A stretch of DNA of 64,000 bases from Flavihumibacter sp. UBA7668 (GTDB lineage: Bacteria > Bacteroidota > Bacteroidia > Chitinophagales > Chitinophagaceae): positions 862,031-926,030 of the forward strand of contig NZ_DLHM01000007.1 in the NCBI RefSeq assembly GCF_002483205.1, given 5' to 3'. A program made the translations under genes and the position numbers. The notes beneath the pieces are model-generated. The model was not told the origin of the DNA and did no database searches. It worked only from the letters and a program-made list of their open reading frames with translations. Positions within the stretch are counted from its first letter, which is position 1. The number at the start of each line of letters is the position of its first letter. This document shows positions 36,154-45,429 of the stretch, piece by piece.

Positions 36154-36927
36154 TTATTCCCACCAGTTGTCTTCTCTTTTACCGGAAATTTTTCCGCCCA
36201 TGGTACGGATCCGTTTGTATTGTTCACCTGCTTTTTTCATATAATCGAGCAGTTCATATTCACTGGCAGCAACCACAGCTTCATAGGGTGGCGCGTAATA
36301 CCGATAGAAAGTGTCCAGATCCGGTCCGGTTATACCGGTGATTTTGATGATTTTGGCCCGGGAAAAACGGTAGGCTACATATTTATCCTGTTCTTCTTCC
36401 ATCAGTCGATTCTGGAATGCGGCCATACTTCGGTTGCGTCGGAACCGGAATACGTTGATGAGTTCATTGATATCAAGTCCTACTCCAAAATTCCCCGAGG
36501 CCGGATTAGCGGATGAAAGAGCCAGTCCGGGTTTTTTATAGTCAAAGACTTTTGCATAATCTTCGCGGTTTTTCATGCTGTCGAGCCGATAATCTTTTGG
36601 CATGACCCTGATTTCGCGAAGGGTGGTAACATTTACATGCAGGGAGATATCAAATTGTGCCGTGGATGGGATATTGCTGACGGCGTATTTGGGTGTAGGT
36701 TTTCCGAGGTAGGAAAAATAGAGTGAATCATTGTCATTAACTACTATGCTATATCGCCCCGATGAGTCAGTGACTGTTCCCTGTCCGCCTGTACTTAAAA
36801 CGCTTACAGACCCCAACGGGAAGAGTTTATTCATTTCATATACGGTGCCGCTTATGCGAACCTGTGCCTGCAAGCGGGCGCTTAGGGTCAGGCAAAGCAG
36901 TAGTAATATGAGGCTACACCATTTCAT
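36154..36927 (-). CDS. Exported protein with carboxypeptidase-like regulatory domain
   Basis: A 257-residue protein with a signal peptide (ending RLQAQ) and one beta-sandwich repeat: VRISGTVYEMNKLFPLGSVSVLSTGGQGTVTDSSGRYSI (about 22-100), the domain usually found before TonB plugs. No plug or barrel follows; the rest is charged and helical. Bacteroidota encode many such standalone proteins. It lies 41 bp downstream of the purN fusion on the same strand. Function unknown. Confidence 0.83.
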   Translation of the reverse strand: MKWCSLILLLLCLTLSARLQAQVRISGTVYEMNKLFPLGSVSVLSTGGQGTVTDSSGRYSIVVNDNDSLYFSYLGKPTPKYAVSNIPSTAQFDISLHVNVTTLREIRVMPKDYRLDSMKNREDYAKVFDYKKPGLALSSANPASGNFGVGLDINELINVFRFRRNRSMAAFQNRLMEEEQDKYVAYRFSRAKIIKITGITGPDLDTFYRYYAPPYEAVVAASEYELLDYMKKAGEQYKRIRTMGGKISGKREDNWWE

Positions 36928-36968
36928 GCTAGGGTTTACAAGGGTACAACCAAAACCTGATAATTTTG

Positions 36969-37871
36969 TCAGCTGTTTTGATTTTTAACGACTTGTGTAA
37001 GAAGAGTCTCTTCAATAACCCTTGGATAATGCTGATGTTCGAGTCCGTGTATCCGTTCAGCAAGCGAATCGGGCGTATCATTGGGTAAAACCGGGCAGGT
37101 AGCCTGGAAAATTGTTCCGCCGTGGTCATATTGTTCATCCACATAATGAATGGTAATACCCGATTCCTTTTCACCTGCAGCGATAACGGCTTCATGTACA
37201 AACTTACCATACATTCCCTTGCCGCCATAGTTGGGCAGAAGGGCAGGATGTATATTTATAATACGGGAAGGATAGGCTTGTATAAGTGCAGCCGGTACTT
37301 TCCAGAGAAATCCGGCAAGCACAATGAAGTCGATACCCATGGAGCGCAAGTCCGGAACATAGGCATCTCCCCGAAAGAATTGTTCTTTTTCAAGAAGAAA
37401 AGTGGGGATGATAGCTTCTCGGCCTTTATCCAATACACCGGCATCTGTCTTATTGCTCACGATAAGAGCCACGCGAATGCTGGGGTGATTGCGGAAATGT
37501 TCGATAATTTTTTGGGCATTGGAGCCGGCACCGGAGGCGAAGATGGCGAGGGAGAGGGGAGAAGAAGGAGACAAAGGAGACAAATGAGAAAGGGGGGAGG
37601 GGTTCATTTTGCGGAAGATTCGGGATAAATAATTACGGAAAAAGGGAAATTGGCCGAACGGAATACTGACCACTAATACCATAAATGGCCAGATCAGGGT
37701 CATTACTATAATATACAGGATAGTCCAGCCAACCGGATGTTCGACCGGCAGGAGGGCTAAGATCCGGCGACCGGCAATTCCGGTTAAACTACCACCGATG
37801 GCAAAAGTGCAGAGAACGGCCGTTAATTGCCACCCATTGACCTTCCATTTCTGTTGCAGTTTATCAAACAT
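36969..37871 (-). CDS. purN: Phosphoribosylglycinamide formyltransferase fused to a DUF6787-like membrane domain
   Basis: A single open frame. The first 80 or so residues (MFDKLQQKWKVNGWQLTAVLCTFAIGGSLTG...) look like a small two-helix membrane protein of the DUF6787 type. A 16-residue Ser/Pro/Leu linker encoded by a purine-rich tandem repeat follows, then a complete PurN: LAIFASGAGSNAQKI, INIHPALLPNYGGKG with the catalytic Asn-His pair, and VDEQYDHGG with the catalytic Asp. PurN formylates GAR in purine synthesis. ATG 37607 could make PurN alone. Start 37871 is preferred over 37901 because TTTCTTTG lies 4 nt before it. Confidence 0.85.
   Translation of the reverse strand: MFDKLQQKWKVNGWQLTAVLCTFAIGGSLTGIAGRRILALLPVEHPVGWTILYIIVMTLIWPFMVLVVSIPFGQFPFFRNYLSRIFRKMNPSPLSHLSPLSPSSPLSLAIFASGAGSNAQKIIEHFRNHPSIRVALIVSNKTDAGVLDKGREAIIPTFLLEKEQFFRGDAYVPDLRSMGIDFIVLAGFLWKVPAALIQAYPSRIINIHPALLPNYGGKGMYGKFVHEAVIAAGEKESGITIHYVDEQYDHGGTIFQATCPVLPNDTPDSLAERIHGLEHQHYPRVIEETLLTQVVKNQNS
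37557..37605. repeat. GGAGACAAA repeat inside the purN frame
   Basis: Two tandem GGAGACAAA units at 37567-37584 within a longer purine-rich tract. The same tandem pair occurs in the intergenic gap at 50688-50705 and once at 55636-55644. Here it encodes the SPLSHLSPLSPSSPLS linker on the minus strand. Confidence 0.85.
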
Positions 37872-37992
37872 GCTGCAAAGAAACTGGATAAACCTGAACA
37901 AAAGCGTTTACAAATAGCAAGTAATTACCAATTAAAAAATTACACAATTCGTTGAAATGCAAGCCCTGCGCAGCTAAAAAAAAATGGATCAT

Positions 37993-38026
37993 GTTGATAG
38001 ATTGTCAATAACGTGTCATATTTTTG
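37993..38026 (+). promoter_or_regulatory. Promoter of the act-cox respiratory operon
   Basis: GTTG at 37993-37996 and TATTTTTG at 38019-38026 (exact TAnnTTTG) are separated by 22 bp. The predicted start near 38033 leaves a leader of about 40 nt before actA. Confidence 0.6.
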
Positions 38027-38072
38027 CCCCCGAATTGAGGCATTTTAACATTACCAACGATATTTCCAGCTT

Positions 38073-39320
38073 ATGATTCACTATAGATCGATCGTGCAGA
38101 GATTCACACTCATTTTATCACTTTTGACAGTGCTTTGTTTCGATCAGGCGGCCGTTGCGCAGGATGGGAAGGCTTTGTTTCAACAGAATTGTGCTTCCTG
38201 TCATGCGGTTCATAAAGATTTGACCGGTCCTAAACTGGCGGGAATTGAAGAGCGTGTTCCGGATCAAAAATTGCTCTATGCCTGGATTCGCAATAACCAG
38301 GCAGTGCTGGCAACCGGTAATAAATACTTTACCGACCTCTATGCAGCGTGGAATAAGACAGCGATGAACCTGTTTCCGAATCTGACCGATGAGGAAATTG
38401 GGGCAATGATTACCTATATCAATTCTGTTCCAGCTCCTGGTGCTGCCGGTGAAACTGGTGCTGCCGGGGTTCAGGCTAAAGCAGACGAAAGCGATAATTC
38501 CCTGATCTTCGGTGTATTAACCCTGATCCTGGCAATTATTGTTCTGGTGTTATTACAGGTGAATGCCAATCTGAAGCGCCTCAGTGATGAAAAAGATGGA
38601 ATTCCATCCTATGAGCCGGTACCTTTCTACCGTAACAAAGCGTATATCGCACTGTTTGCAGTAGTATTATTTATAGTGGGTGGTTATTTCACCATCCAGG
38701 GGGCTGTTGGACTGGGGCGTTCCAAAGATTACCAGCCGGAACAACCGATTTACTATTCCCATAAAGTACATGCCGGTACCAATCAGATCAACTGTCTGTA
38801 TTGCCATGGTGGTGCACAGGAAGGCAAACATGCCAATATCCCTTCATTGAATACCTGTATGAACTGTCATATGGCAATTAATGAATATGCGGGTGAAAAA
38901 CTTTACCGTGAAGATGGAACAGAAGTGAACGGAACCGAGGAAATCAAGAAATTATATTCTTATACAGGTTGGGATCCCGACCAGAAAAAATATGTGAATG
39001 AGCCCAAACCAATTGAATGGGTGAAAATTCATAACCTGCCGGATCACGTTTATTTCAACCATGCCCAGCACGTAAAAGCCGGACAGGTTGCCTGTCAAAC
39101 CTGTCATGGTGATATTCAGAATATGGGAGAAGTATACCAGTATTCTGATCTCAGCATGGGCTGGTGTATCAACTGTCACCGGGAAACCAAGGTGCAGTTT
39201 GAAGACAACAAATTCTACAGCATTTACGAGAAATTCCACAGCGACCTCAAGAGTGGAAAGATGGATAGTGTAACCGTTGAAAGCATCGGCGGTACTGAGT
39301 GTCAGAAATGTCACTATTAA
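38073..39320 (+). CDS. actA: Alternative complex III subunit A, six-heme cytochrome c
   Basis: A 415-residue periplasmic multiheme cytochrome. Heme-binding CxxCH motifs lie at residues 40-44, 241-245, 262-266, 341-345, 365-369 and 410-414. The last five form the pentaheme ActA domain that passes electrons from the menaquinol site to cytochrome c or the oxidase. The first belongs to an N-terminal class I monoheme domain (about 31-120). Between them are two transmembrane helices (about 143-165 and 190-210). First gene of the respiratory operon. Confidence 0.93.
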   Translation: MIHYRSIVQRFTLILSLLTVLCFDQAAVAQDGKALFQQNCASCHAVHKDLTGPKLAGIEERVPDQKLLYAWIRNNQAVLATGNKYFTDLYAAWNKTAMNLFPNLTDEEIGAMITYINSVPAPGAAGETGAAGVQAKADESDNSLIFGVLTLILAIIVLVLLQVNANLKRLSDEKDGIPSYEPVPFYRNKAYIALFAVVLFIVGGYFTIQGAVGLGRSKDYQPEQPIYYSHKVHAGTNQINCLYCHGGAQEGKHANIPSLNTCMNCHMAINEYAGEKLYREDGTEVNGTEEIKKLYSYTGWDPDQKKYVNEPKPIEWVKIHNLPDHVYFNHAQHVKAGQVACQTCHGDIQNMGEVYQYSDLSMGWCINCHRETKVQFEDNKFYSIYEKFHSDLKSGKMDSVTVESIGGTECQKCHY

Positions 39321-39385
39321 TTGAATAGCATCGCAATAAACCATTTTTTATCACCAAAATCAGCACCCCTTCCGGGGTTTGGTAT

Positions 39386-42300
39386 ATGGAGCAAAAAAAG
39401 TACTGGCAAAGTTTCGGAGAGTTGAACAACTCAGCAGCACATCAGCAAAACGCGCAGGACGAGTTCAAAGAAGACCTTCCATTTGAAGGGCTTGGTGACA
39501 AAGGCCTGGAATCTGCTGGAACACCTCGCCGCGACTTCCTTAAATACGTAGGTTTCAGCACAGCTGCTGCAGCAATTGCGGCAAGTTGTGAAATGCCTGT
39601 AAAAAAGGCTATCCCTTTTGTTAATCGTCCGGTGGATGCTATTCCGGGAATTGCCAACTACTATGCTACCACCTATGTAGCAGGTGGTACAGCTATTCCG
39701 GTAGTGGCCAAAGTGCGGGATGGTCGTCCAATTAAGATTGAAGGCAATGAATTGTCGAGTTGGTCAAAAGGTGCAACTACAGCACAGGTACAGGCTTCTG
39801 TACTGGATCTTTATGATACGGCACGGCTTCGTTTCCCGATAGCTGATAAGAAAGAAGTAAGCACGTTTGATGCATTTGATAAAATGGTAGGTGAGGCACT
39901 GGCCGGACTGAATGGTGCGCCACTTGTATTACTTACCAGCACGGTGAATTCTCCCTCATCGAAAGCCGTGATTGCTGAATTTCTGGCAAAATATCCAGGC
40001 AGCCGCCATGTTCAGTATGATGCCATTTCTTATAGTGGTATGCTGTTGGCGAATGAAGCGAGTTTCGGAACCCGCATGATTCCATCCTATGCTTTTGAAA
40101 AAGCAAAAGTGATTGTGAGTTTAGGTGCTGATTTTCTGGGTACCTGGCTGAACCCGGTGGAATTTCAGCATGGATATACACAGGGTCGTAAAGTAGATCC
40201 AAAAAATGCCGGCATGAGCAAACATTACCAGTTTGAATCCATGCTGAGTATGACCGGAGCAAATGCGGATGAGCGCTATACCCATCGCCCGTCCGAAGCA
40301 GGGGCAGTAGCTGCAGCTTTATTAGGTGCTGTAAGTGGTCAGGGTGCAACAGGAATTTCAGATGCCGCATTGAAAAAAGGAATAGAGCAGGCAGCAAAAG
40401 ACCTGGCAGCACATAAGGGGCAGGCATTGGTAGTAAGCGGAAGCAATGATGTGAATGTTCAATTGATTGTAAATGCGATCAATGAAGCTGTTGGTGCTTT
40501 TGGAACGACGGTAAACCTGGTTAGCAAACTCCAGAATTATGCTGGTATCGATTCAGAATTCGTGAAACTGGTGGAGGAAATGAATGCCGGATCAGTTGGC
40601 GGAATCCTGATCTATGATGCGAACCCGGCCTATGATTATTTTGATGCAGAAAAATTCAAAGCAGGATTAAAAAAGGTTCGGGTATCCGTTTCTTTCAATG
40701 AGAAAATGGATGAAACAACCGAATTATGCAAATATGTATTACCCGCCAGCCACTATCTGGAAAGCTGGGGTGATGCGGAACATAAAGCCGGGTACATCAG
40801 TATGCTGCAACCAACCATTGCACCTTTGTTTAAAACAAGGCAATGGCAGGATAATCTCCTGAAATGGAGCGGCAATGCCAGTACCTATGCCGATTATTTC
40901 AAAAACTTCTGGACAACCCGTTTGGGTGGTGAAACAACCTACTTTAAAGCACTGCAGGATGGTGTAGTGGAGTCTCCGGCTATGATTATGGGATTCCCAA
41001 GCTTTAACGGTGCTGGTGTTGCTGGTGCATTAACAGCTGCAGTTGCCGGTAAGAAAGCAAGCGGACATGAAGTAGTGGTTTATCAGAAAGCTACGTTTAC
41101 AGATGGACGTCAGTCGAACAACCCCTGGTTACAGGAAACGCCGGATCCCATTACACGTGCTACCTGGGATAACTACGCTATTGTATCGCCTGCATTGGGA
41201 AAATCCATGTTTGGAATTGATATCACAAACGCTACGCAGGCAGATGAATACGAAGCATTCCCTAAGAAACCGCTTATAAAAGTTAAGCAGGGAAGTAAGG
41301 AACTTGAATTACCTGTTTTGATTATTCCGGGAATGCAGGCTGATACCATTGCAATAGCTGTTGGATATGGCCGTACAGAAGCAATCGGAAGAGCAGCAGC
41401 AGGGGTTGGTAAAAATGCCTATATCCTGGGCAATTTTAATGGTACTACAGTAGTCAATACTGCTGCAGTAACCGTTGAGAAAGCAGCAGGTGAATATAAA
41501 ATCGCGACCACTCAAACGCATAGCAGTTATGAAGGTCGTTATGAAGTGGTGAAGGAAATTACCCTGGGAGATTATGTGAAGAATCCAACCAAAATTCTGG
41601 ATGCCCGTAAAAAGGAAATGGAACCATGGGGTGGATTGGAGAAATACGACAGTGATGGAACCATGTATCCGGTTTTCGATAAGCCTGGTATCAAGTGGGG
41701 AATGAGCATCGACCTGAACAGTTGTTATGGTTGTGGTGCCTGTGTGGTAGCCTGTACGGCAGAAAACAACGTTTCTGTTGTAGGAAAGCCGGAAGTGCTG
41801 CGTGCGCATGATATGCACTGGCTGAGGATTGACCGCTATTTTGCAGGAGACCCAACAGATCCAAACAGCATCCAGACCGTATTCCAGCCAATGATGTGTC
41901 AGCATTGTGACAATGCTCCCTGTGAGAACGTTTGTCCGGTTGCAGCTACCAACCACAGCTCGGAAGGTTTGAATCAGATGACTTATAACCGTTGTATTGG
42001 TACAAGATATTGCGCGAATAACTGTCCGTATAAAGTGCGTCGCTTTAACTGGGCTGATTATACCGGAGCAGACAGCTTTGGCGATAATCAGGTAGGTTCA
42101 AAAGGTGAAAATGATGTCATCACCATGATGAATGATGATCTGACCCGCATGGTATTGAATCCGGATGTAACAGTTCGCAGCAGAGGTGTAATCGAAAAAT
42201 GTTCTTTCTGTGTTCAGCGCTTGCAGGAAGGTAAACTGGCTGCTAAAAAAGCCGGTCGCCCATTAGAAGACCGCGATGTTAAAACGGCCTGTCAGCAGGC

Positions 42301-42535
42301 ATGTGCGGCAGATGCAATCGTATTTGGAAATGTGAACAATAAAGAGAGTCTGGTTTCCAAACATCGTGCGGAGAATGAAAATCGCCTTTTCTATGTGCAG
42401 GAGCAAATCCACGTATTGCCGAATGTGAGTTATCTGGCAAAAGTTCGGAATACCGGTGAAATCAGTGCGCATACACAGTATGGCGGACCGCATTTTATGA
42501 ATGAAGGGCATACAACGGAGGGAGGTCACCACTAA
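39386..42535 (+). CDS. actB: Alternative complex III subunit B, iron-sulfur protein
   Basis: A 1049-residue protein with a twin-arginine signal (TPRRDFLKYVGFSTAAAAIAA, Arg48-Arg49). The central part is a molybdopterin-oxidoreductase-like fold that in this complex does not hold a cofactor. The C-terminal ferredoxin-like part carries CYGCGACVVAC (about 779), CQHCDNAPCENVCP (about 838), CIGTRYCANNCP (about 870) and CSFC...CQQAC (about 939-973). These match the Fe-S clusters of ActB. It docks on ActC and ActA. Confidence 0.95.
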   Translation: MEQKKYWQSFGELNNSAAHQQNAQDEFKEDLPFEGLGDKGLESAGTPRRDFLKYVGFSTAAAAIAASCEMPVKKAIPFVNRPVDAIPGIANYYATTYVAGGTAIPVVAKVRDGRPIKIEGNELSSWSKGATTAQVQASVLDLYDTARLRFPIADKKEVSTFDAFDKMVGEALAGLNGAPLVLLTSTVNSPSSKAVIAEFLAKYPGSRHVQYDAISYSGMLLANEASFGTRMIPSYAFEKAKVIVSLGADFLGTWLNPVEFQHGYTQGRKVDPKNAGMSKHYQFESMLSMTGANADERYTHRPSEAGAVAAALLGAVSGQGATGISDAALKKGIEQAAKDLAAHKGQALVVSGSNDVNVQLIVNAINEAVGAFGTTVNLVSKLQNYAGIDSEFVKLVEEMNAGSVGGILIYDANPAYDYFDAEKFKAGLKKVRVSVSFNEKMDETTELCKYVLPASHYLESWGDAEHKAGYISMLQPTIAPLFKTRQWQDNLLKWSGNASTYADYFKNFWTTRLGGETTYFKALQDGVVESPAMIMGFPSFNGAGVAGALTAAVAGKKASGHEVVVYQKATFTDGRQSNNPWLQETPDPITRATWDNYAIVSPALGKSMFGIDITNATQADEYEAFPKKPLIKVKQGSKELELPVLIIPGMQADTIAIAVGYGRTEAIGRAAAGVGKNAYILGNFNGTTVVNTAAVTVEKAAGEYKIATTQTHSSYEGRYEVVKEITLGDYVKNPTKILDARKKEMEPWGGLEKYDSDGTMYPVFDKPGIKWGMSIDLNSCYGCGACVVACTAENNVSVVGKPEVLRAHDMHWLRIDRYFAGDPTDPNSIQTVFQPMMCQHCDNAPCENVCPVAATNHSSEGLNQMTYNRCIGTRYCANNCPYKVRRFNWADYTGADSFGDNQVGSKGENDVITMMNDDLTRMVLNPDVTVRSRGVIEKCSFCVQRLQEGKLAAKKAGRPLEDRDVKTACQQACAADAIVFGNVNNKESLVSKHRAENENRLFYVQEQIHVLPNVSYLAKVRNTGEISAHTQYGGPHFMNEGHTTEGGHH

Positions 42536-42570
42536 AGAGGTGAAAGGTGAAAGGTGAAAGAGAGAAGAAA
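42536..42570. repeat. GGTGAAA heptamer repeat in actB-actC gap
   Basis: Three to four GGTGAAA units follow the actB stop codon directly and end in a purine-rich AGAGAGAAGAAAG stretch. The remaining gap to actC has no ORF. Confidence 0.85.
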
Positions 42571-42635
42571 GAATAAAGAAAAAATAAAAACCAACAAGCG
42601 AAGGGGTTAGAGCCGACGCTAAACGCTTATACGAT

Positions 42636-44075
42636 ATGGCATCATTAAGATACGAATCGCAAGTAAGGGAGCCACTGGTAACAGGTGCAAAGACTTATCA
42701 CGATGTAACAGTAGACATCGTACGACCTATTGAGGCGGCCCCCTCCAGACTCTGGAAGATCGGTTTTACCATCTCCGTGCTTCTTTTGATGTTTGGGGTG
42801 TATTCCGTTTACCGGGAGGTAGTGTACGGGATTGGAGAATGGAACCTGAATAAGACCATTGGCTGGGGTTGGGATATCACCAACTTCGTTTGGTGGGTAG
42901 GTATTGGTCACGCTGGTACCCTTATCTCTGCGATCCTGCTGCTGTTCCGTCAGGGATGGCGTACCGGTGTAAACCGTGCGGCGGAAGCAATGACAATTTT
43001 TGCGGTAATGTGTGCGGGTCAGTTCCCGATATTTCACATGGGCCGGGTTTGGATGGCCTTCTTCGTATTACCTTATCCTAACAGTCGCGGTCCTTTATGG
43101 GTGAACTTCAACTCACCCCTTTTATGGGACGTATTTGCGATCTCCACTTATTTCACGGTATCTCTTCTGTTCTGGTATTGCGGTCTCCTGCCTGATCTGG
43201 CAACCGTACGGGATCGTGCCAAAGAAAAATGGAGAAAAAATATGTACGGTGTACTGGCATTTGGCTGGACCGGTTCCACCAAACACTGGCAGCGCCACGA
43301 AGCACTTTCACTGGTATTGGCCGGCTTGAGTACACCACTGGTACTTTCTGTACATACCATCGTATCCTTTGACTTCGCAACCTCAGTAATACCGGGATGG
43401 CATACCACCATCTTCCCGCCTTATTTCGTTGCGGGTGCTATCTTCTCCGGATTTGCGATGGTACAAACGCTGTTGATCATTACCCGAAAAGTGCTGAACC
43501 TGAACGATTATATCACGATGGAACACATCGAGGTAATGAATAAAGTAATTGTGTTAACGGGTTCCATTGTGGGTATTGCTTATATCACGGAGTTGTTTAT
43601 TTCCTGGTATGGTCAGAATCCGTATGAAATGGCCGCATTTAAGAACAGGTATGATTTGAGTACACCCTATGCCTGGAGTTACTGGCTCATGATGAGCTGT
43701 AACGTAATTGCACCTCAGTTCTTCTGGTTCCGGAAGCTGAGAAGAAATATACTCTTTACGTTCTTTATGAGTATTATCGTGAACGTAGGTATGTGGTTTG
43801 AGCGATTTGTAATCATCGTTACCTCTATTTACCGCGATTACCTGCCAAGTAGCTGGAGTACCTATTATACACCTTCACTCTGGGAGGTTGGTTTCTACCT
43901 TGGAACTTTTGGCTTATTCTTTACCTGTTTCTTCCTGTTTGCGAAATACTTCCCGGTAATTGCGATTGCCGAGATCAAACATATCCTCAAGAAAAATGGT
44001 GAGAGTTATAAGAATACAATGGGAGAAGAGGAAAAAGCTACCGTGGAGCATTTTAAACACGAGCATGCGCATTAG
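42636..44075 (+). CDS. actC: Alternative complex III subunit C, NrfD-like quinol-binding membrane protein
   Basis: A 479-residue polytopic protein (about 10 helices) of the NrfD/PsrC family. Segments such as WGWDITNFVWWVGIGHAGTLISAILLLFRQGWRTGVNRAAEAM and HTIVSFDFATSVIPGWHTTIFPPYFVAGAI are characteristic of ActC, which holds the menaquinol oxidation site next to the ActB clusters. ActF is its homolog. The C-terminus is cytoplasmic and histidine-rich (HFKHEHAH). Confidence 0.96.
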   Translation: MASLRYESQVREPLVTGAKTYHDVTVDIVRPIEAAPSRLWKIGFTISVLLLMFGVYSVYREVVYGIGEWNLNKTIGWGWDITNFVWWVGIGHAGTLISAILLLFRQGWRTGVNRAAEAMTIFAVMCAGQFPIFHMGRVWMAFFVLPYPNSRGPLWVNFNSPLLWDVFAISTYFTVSLLFWYCGLLPDLATVRDRAKEKWRKNMYGVLAFGWTGSTKHWQRHEALSLVLAGLSTPLVLSVHTIVSFDFATSVIPGWHTTIFPPYFVAGAIFSGFAMVQTLLIITRKVLNLNDYITMEHIEVMNKVIVLTGSIVGIAYITELFISWYGQNPYEMAAFKNRYDLSTPYAWSYWLMMSCNVIAPQFFWFRKLRRNILFTFFMSIIVNVGMWFERFVIIVTSIYRDYLPSSWSTYYTPSLWEVGFYLGTFGLFFTCFFLFAKYFPVIAIAEIKHILKKNGESYKNTMGEEEKATVEHFKHEHAH

Positions 44076-44098
44076 GAGGTGAAAGGTGAGAGGTGAAA
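44073..44098. repeat. GGTGAAA heptamer repeat in actC-actD gap
   Basis: GGTGAAAGGTGAGAGGTGAAA directly after the actC stop codon; the same unit as at 42536 and 60656. Confidence 0.8.
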
Positions 44099-44127
44099 AT
44101 AATTAACAACAAAGAATTCGAATAAAA

Positions 44128-44721
44128 ATGGCAAAAAAGAAATTCGTAGTTGGAAGCTTTGATGACGAAAAGGTATTGTTTCCTGCGGTGAAGAAAGTAC
44201 GGAAGGCCGGCTATAAAATTCACGACGTATATACTCCTTTTCCGATTCATGGACTGGACCAGGTAATGGGACTTCGGGATACGAGTCTGCATACTGCCGG
44301 ATTCATTTACGGTATTACAGGTACAACTACGGCACTCACTTTTATGGGTTGGGTATTCACCAAAGACTGGCCCCTGAATATTGGTGGTAAGCCACATTTT
44401 CCGTTACCCGCTTTCATTCCCATTACATTCGAGTTAACCGTTTTATTTTCTGCAGTAGGAATGGTACTGACTTTTTGCTATCTGTGTCAACTGGCACCGT
44501 TTGTAAAAAAACACCATTTCCATGCAAGAGCTACCGATGATCTGTTTGTAATGGTACTGGAATGTACATCAAGAACCAATGAGGACGAAGCCAAGGCATT
44601 TTTGGAAAGTGTTGGAGCAAAAGAAATAAATGTGCAGGTAGCCGAAGACGGCTGGTGGTTGGGCAGATACGCAAAAGAGCAGAAGCTCTATGACACCACA
44701 ACTGAAAATAGTTTAGCATAA
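44128..44721 (+). CDS. actD: Alternative complex III subunit D (DUF3341)
   Basis: A 197-residue protein with two transmembrane helices (about 58-80 and 95-120) and soluble N- and C-terminal parts. KFVVGSFDDEKVLFPAVKKVRKAGYKIHDVYTPFPIHGLD is the DUF3341 signature of ActD. The subunit is structural and has no visible cofactor ligands. It lies between actC and actE as expected. Confidence 0.95.
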   Translation: MAKKKFVVGSFDDEKVLFPAVKKVRKAGYKIHDVYTPFPIHGLDQVMGLRDTSLHTAGFIYGITGTTTALTFMGWVFTKDWPLNIGGKPHFPLPAFIPITFELTVLFSAVGMVLTFCYLCQLAPFVKKHHFHARATDDLFVMVLECTSRTNEDEAKAFLESVGAKEINVQVAEDGWWLGRYAKEQKLYDTTTENSLA

Positions 44722-44743
44722 ACCCCTAGAAGAAGTCAGGAAA

Positions 44744-45394
44744 ATGAATAAAATATCCATCATAGCGGTAGTCATCGGAGCGGTTGCAATCAGTAGCTGC
44801 AGCGATGTAAAACGTACCCCAGGTAAGATTTACATGCCGGACATGGCCTATAGCCGCGCGGTTGAAACCTATAATGATAACCGTGAATTACAGGCTGAGG
44901 GCATTAATTACAATGCCATGCCGGTGGCAGGAACAGTTGCACGGGGAGAGGAAGTGATTTATAAGATGTTGAAGGATACTGCAGGAACCTATGTAACCTC
45001 TTCTTCAATGACGAATCCGTTAACGGGTAAACTATCTGAAGCTGATTATACAGAAACAGAACGGATCTATCTGATCAACTGTGGTATTTGTCACGGTGCC
45101 AAACTCGATGGAAACGGGCCTTTATATAATGATGGTAAAGGACCCTATCCCCTGGCACCAAAGAACCTGGTATCGGATGAGTTGAAAAAAATGGCAGATG
45201 GTACCATGTTTCATTCCATTACCTATGGTAAGGGGATGATGGGACCTTATGCTTCTCAATTGTCGCCCAAGCAACGCTGGATGGTTATACAATATATCCG
45301 GATGAAACAAGGTGGTGAAACGCCGGGTGCTGCTGCAGCAACAGACAGCACGGCTACTGTAAAAGCAGACAGCACGGCAACTGCCATGAACTAA
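44744..45394 (+). CDS. actE: Alternative complex III subunit E, monoheme cytochrome c lipoprotein
   Basis: A 216-residue lipoprotein (lipobox ISSC, Cys19) with one heme motif CGICH near residue 113 and a distal Met in GKGMMGPYASQL. It is the membrane-anchored monoheme subunit of alternative complex III. The last 25 residues are a low-complexity Ala/Thr/Asp/Ser tail (TDSTATVKADSTATAMN), similar to the tail of CoxB two genes downstream. Confidence 0.95.
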   Translation: MNKISIIAVVIGAVAISSCSDVKRTPGKIYMPDMAYSRAVETYNDNRELQAEGINYNAMPVAGTVARGEEVIYKMLKDTAGTYVTSSSMTNPLTGKLSEADYTETERIYLINCGICHGAKLDGNGPLYNDGKGPYPLAPKNLVSDELKKMADGTMFHSITYGKGMMGPYASQLSPKQRWMVIQYIRMKQGGETPGAAAATDSTATVKADSTATAMN

Positions 45395-45429
45395 GAAAAC
45401 CAATTTGACCAAACGATAAATTTTTGAGA

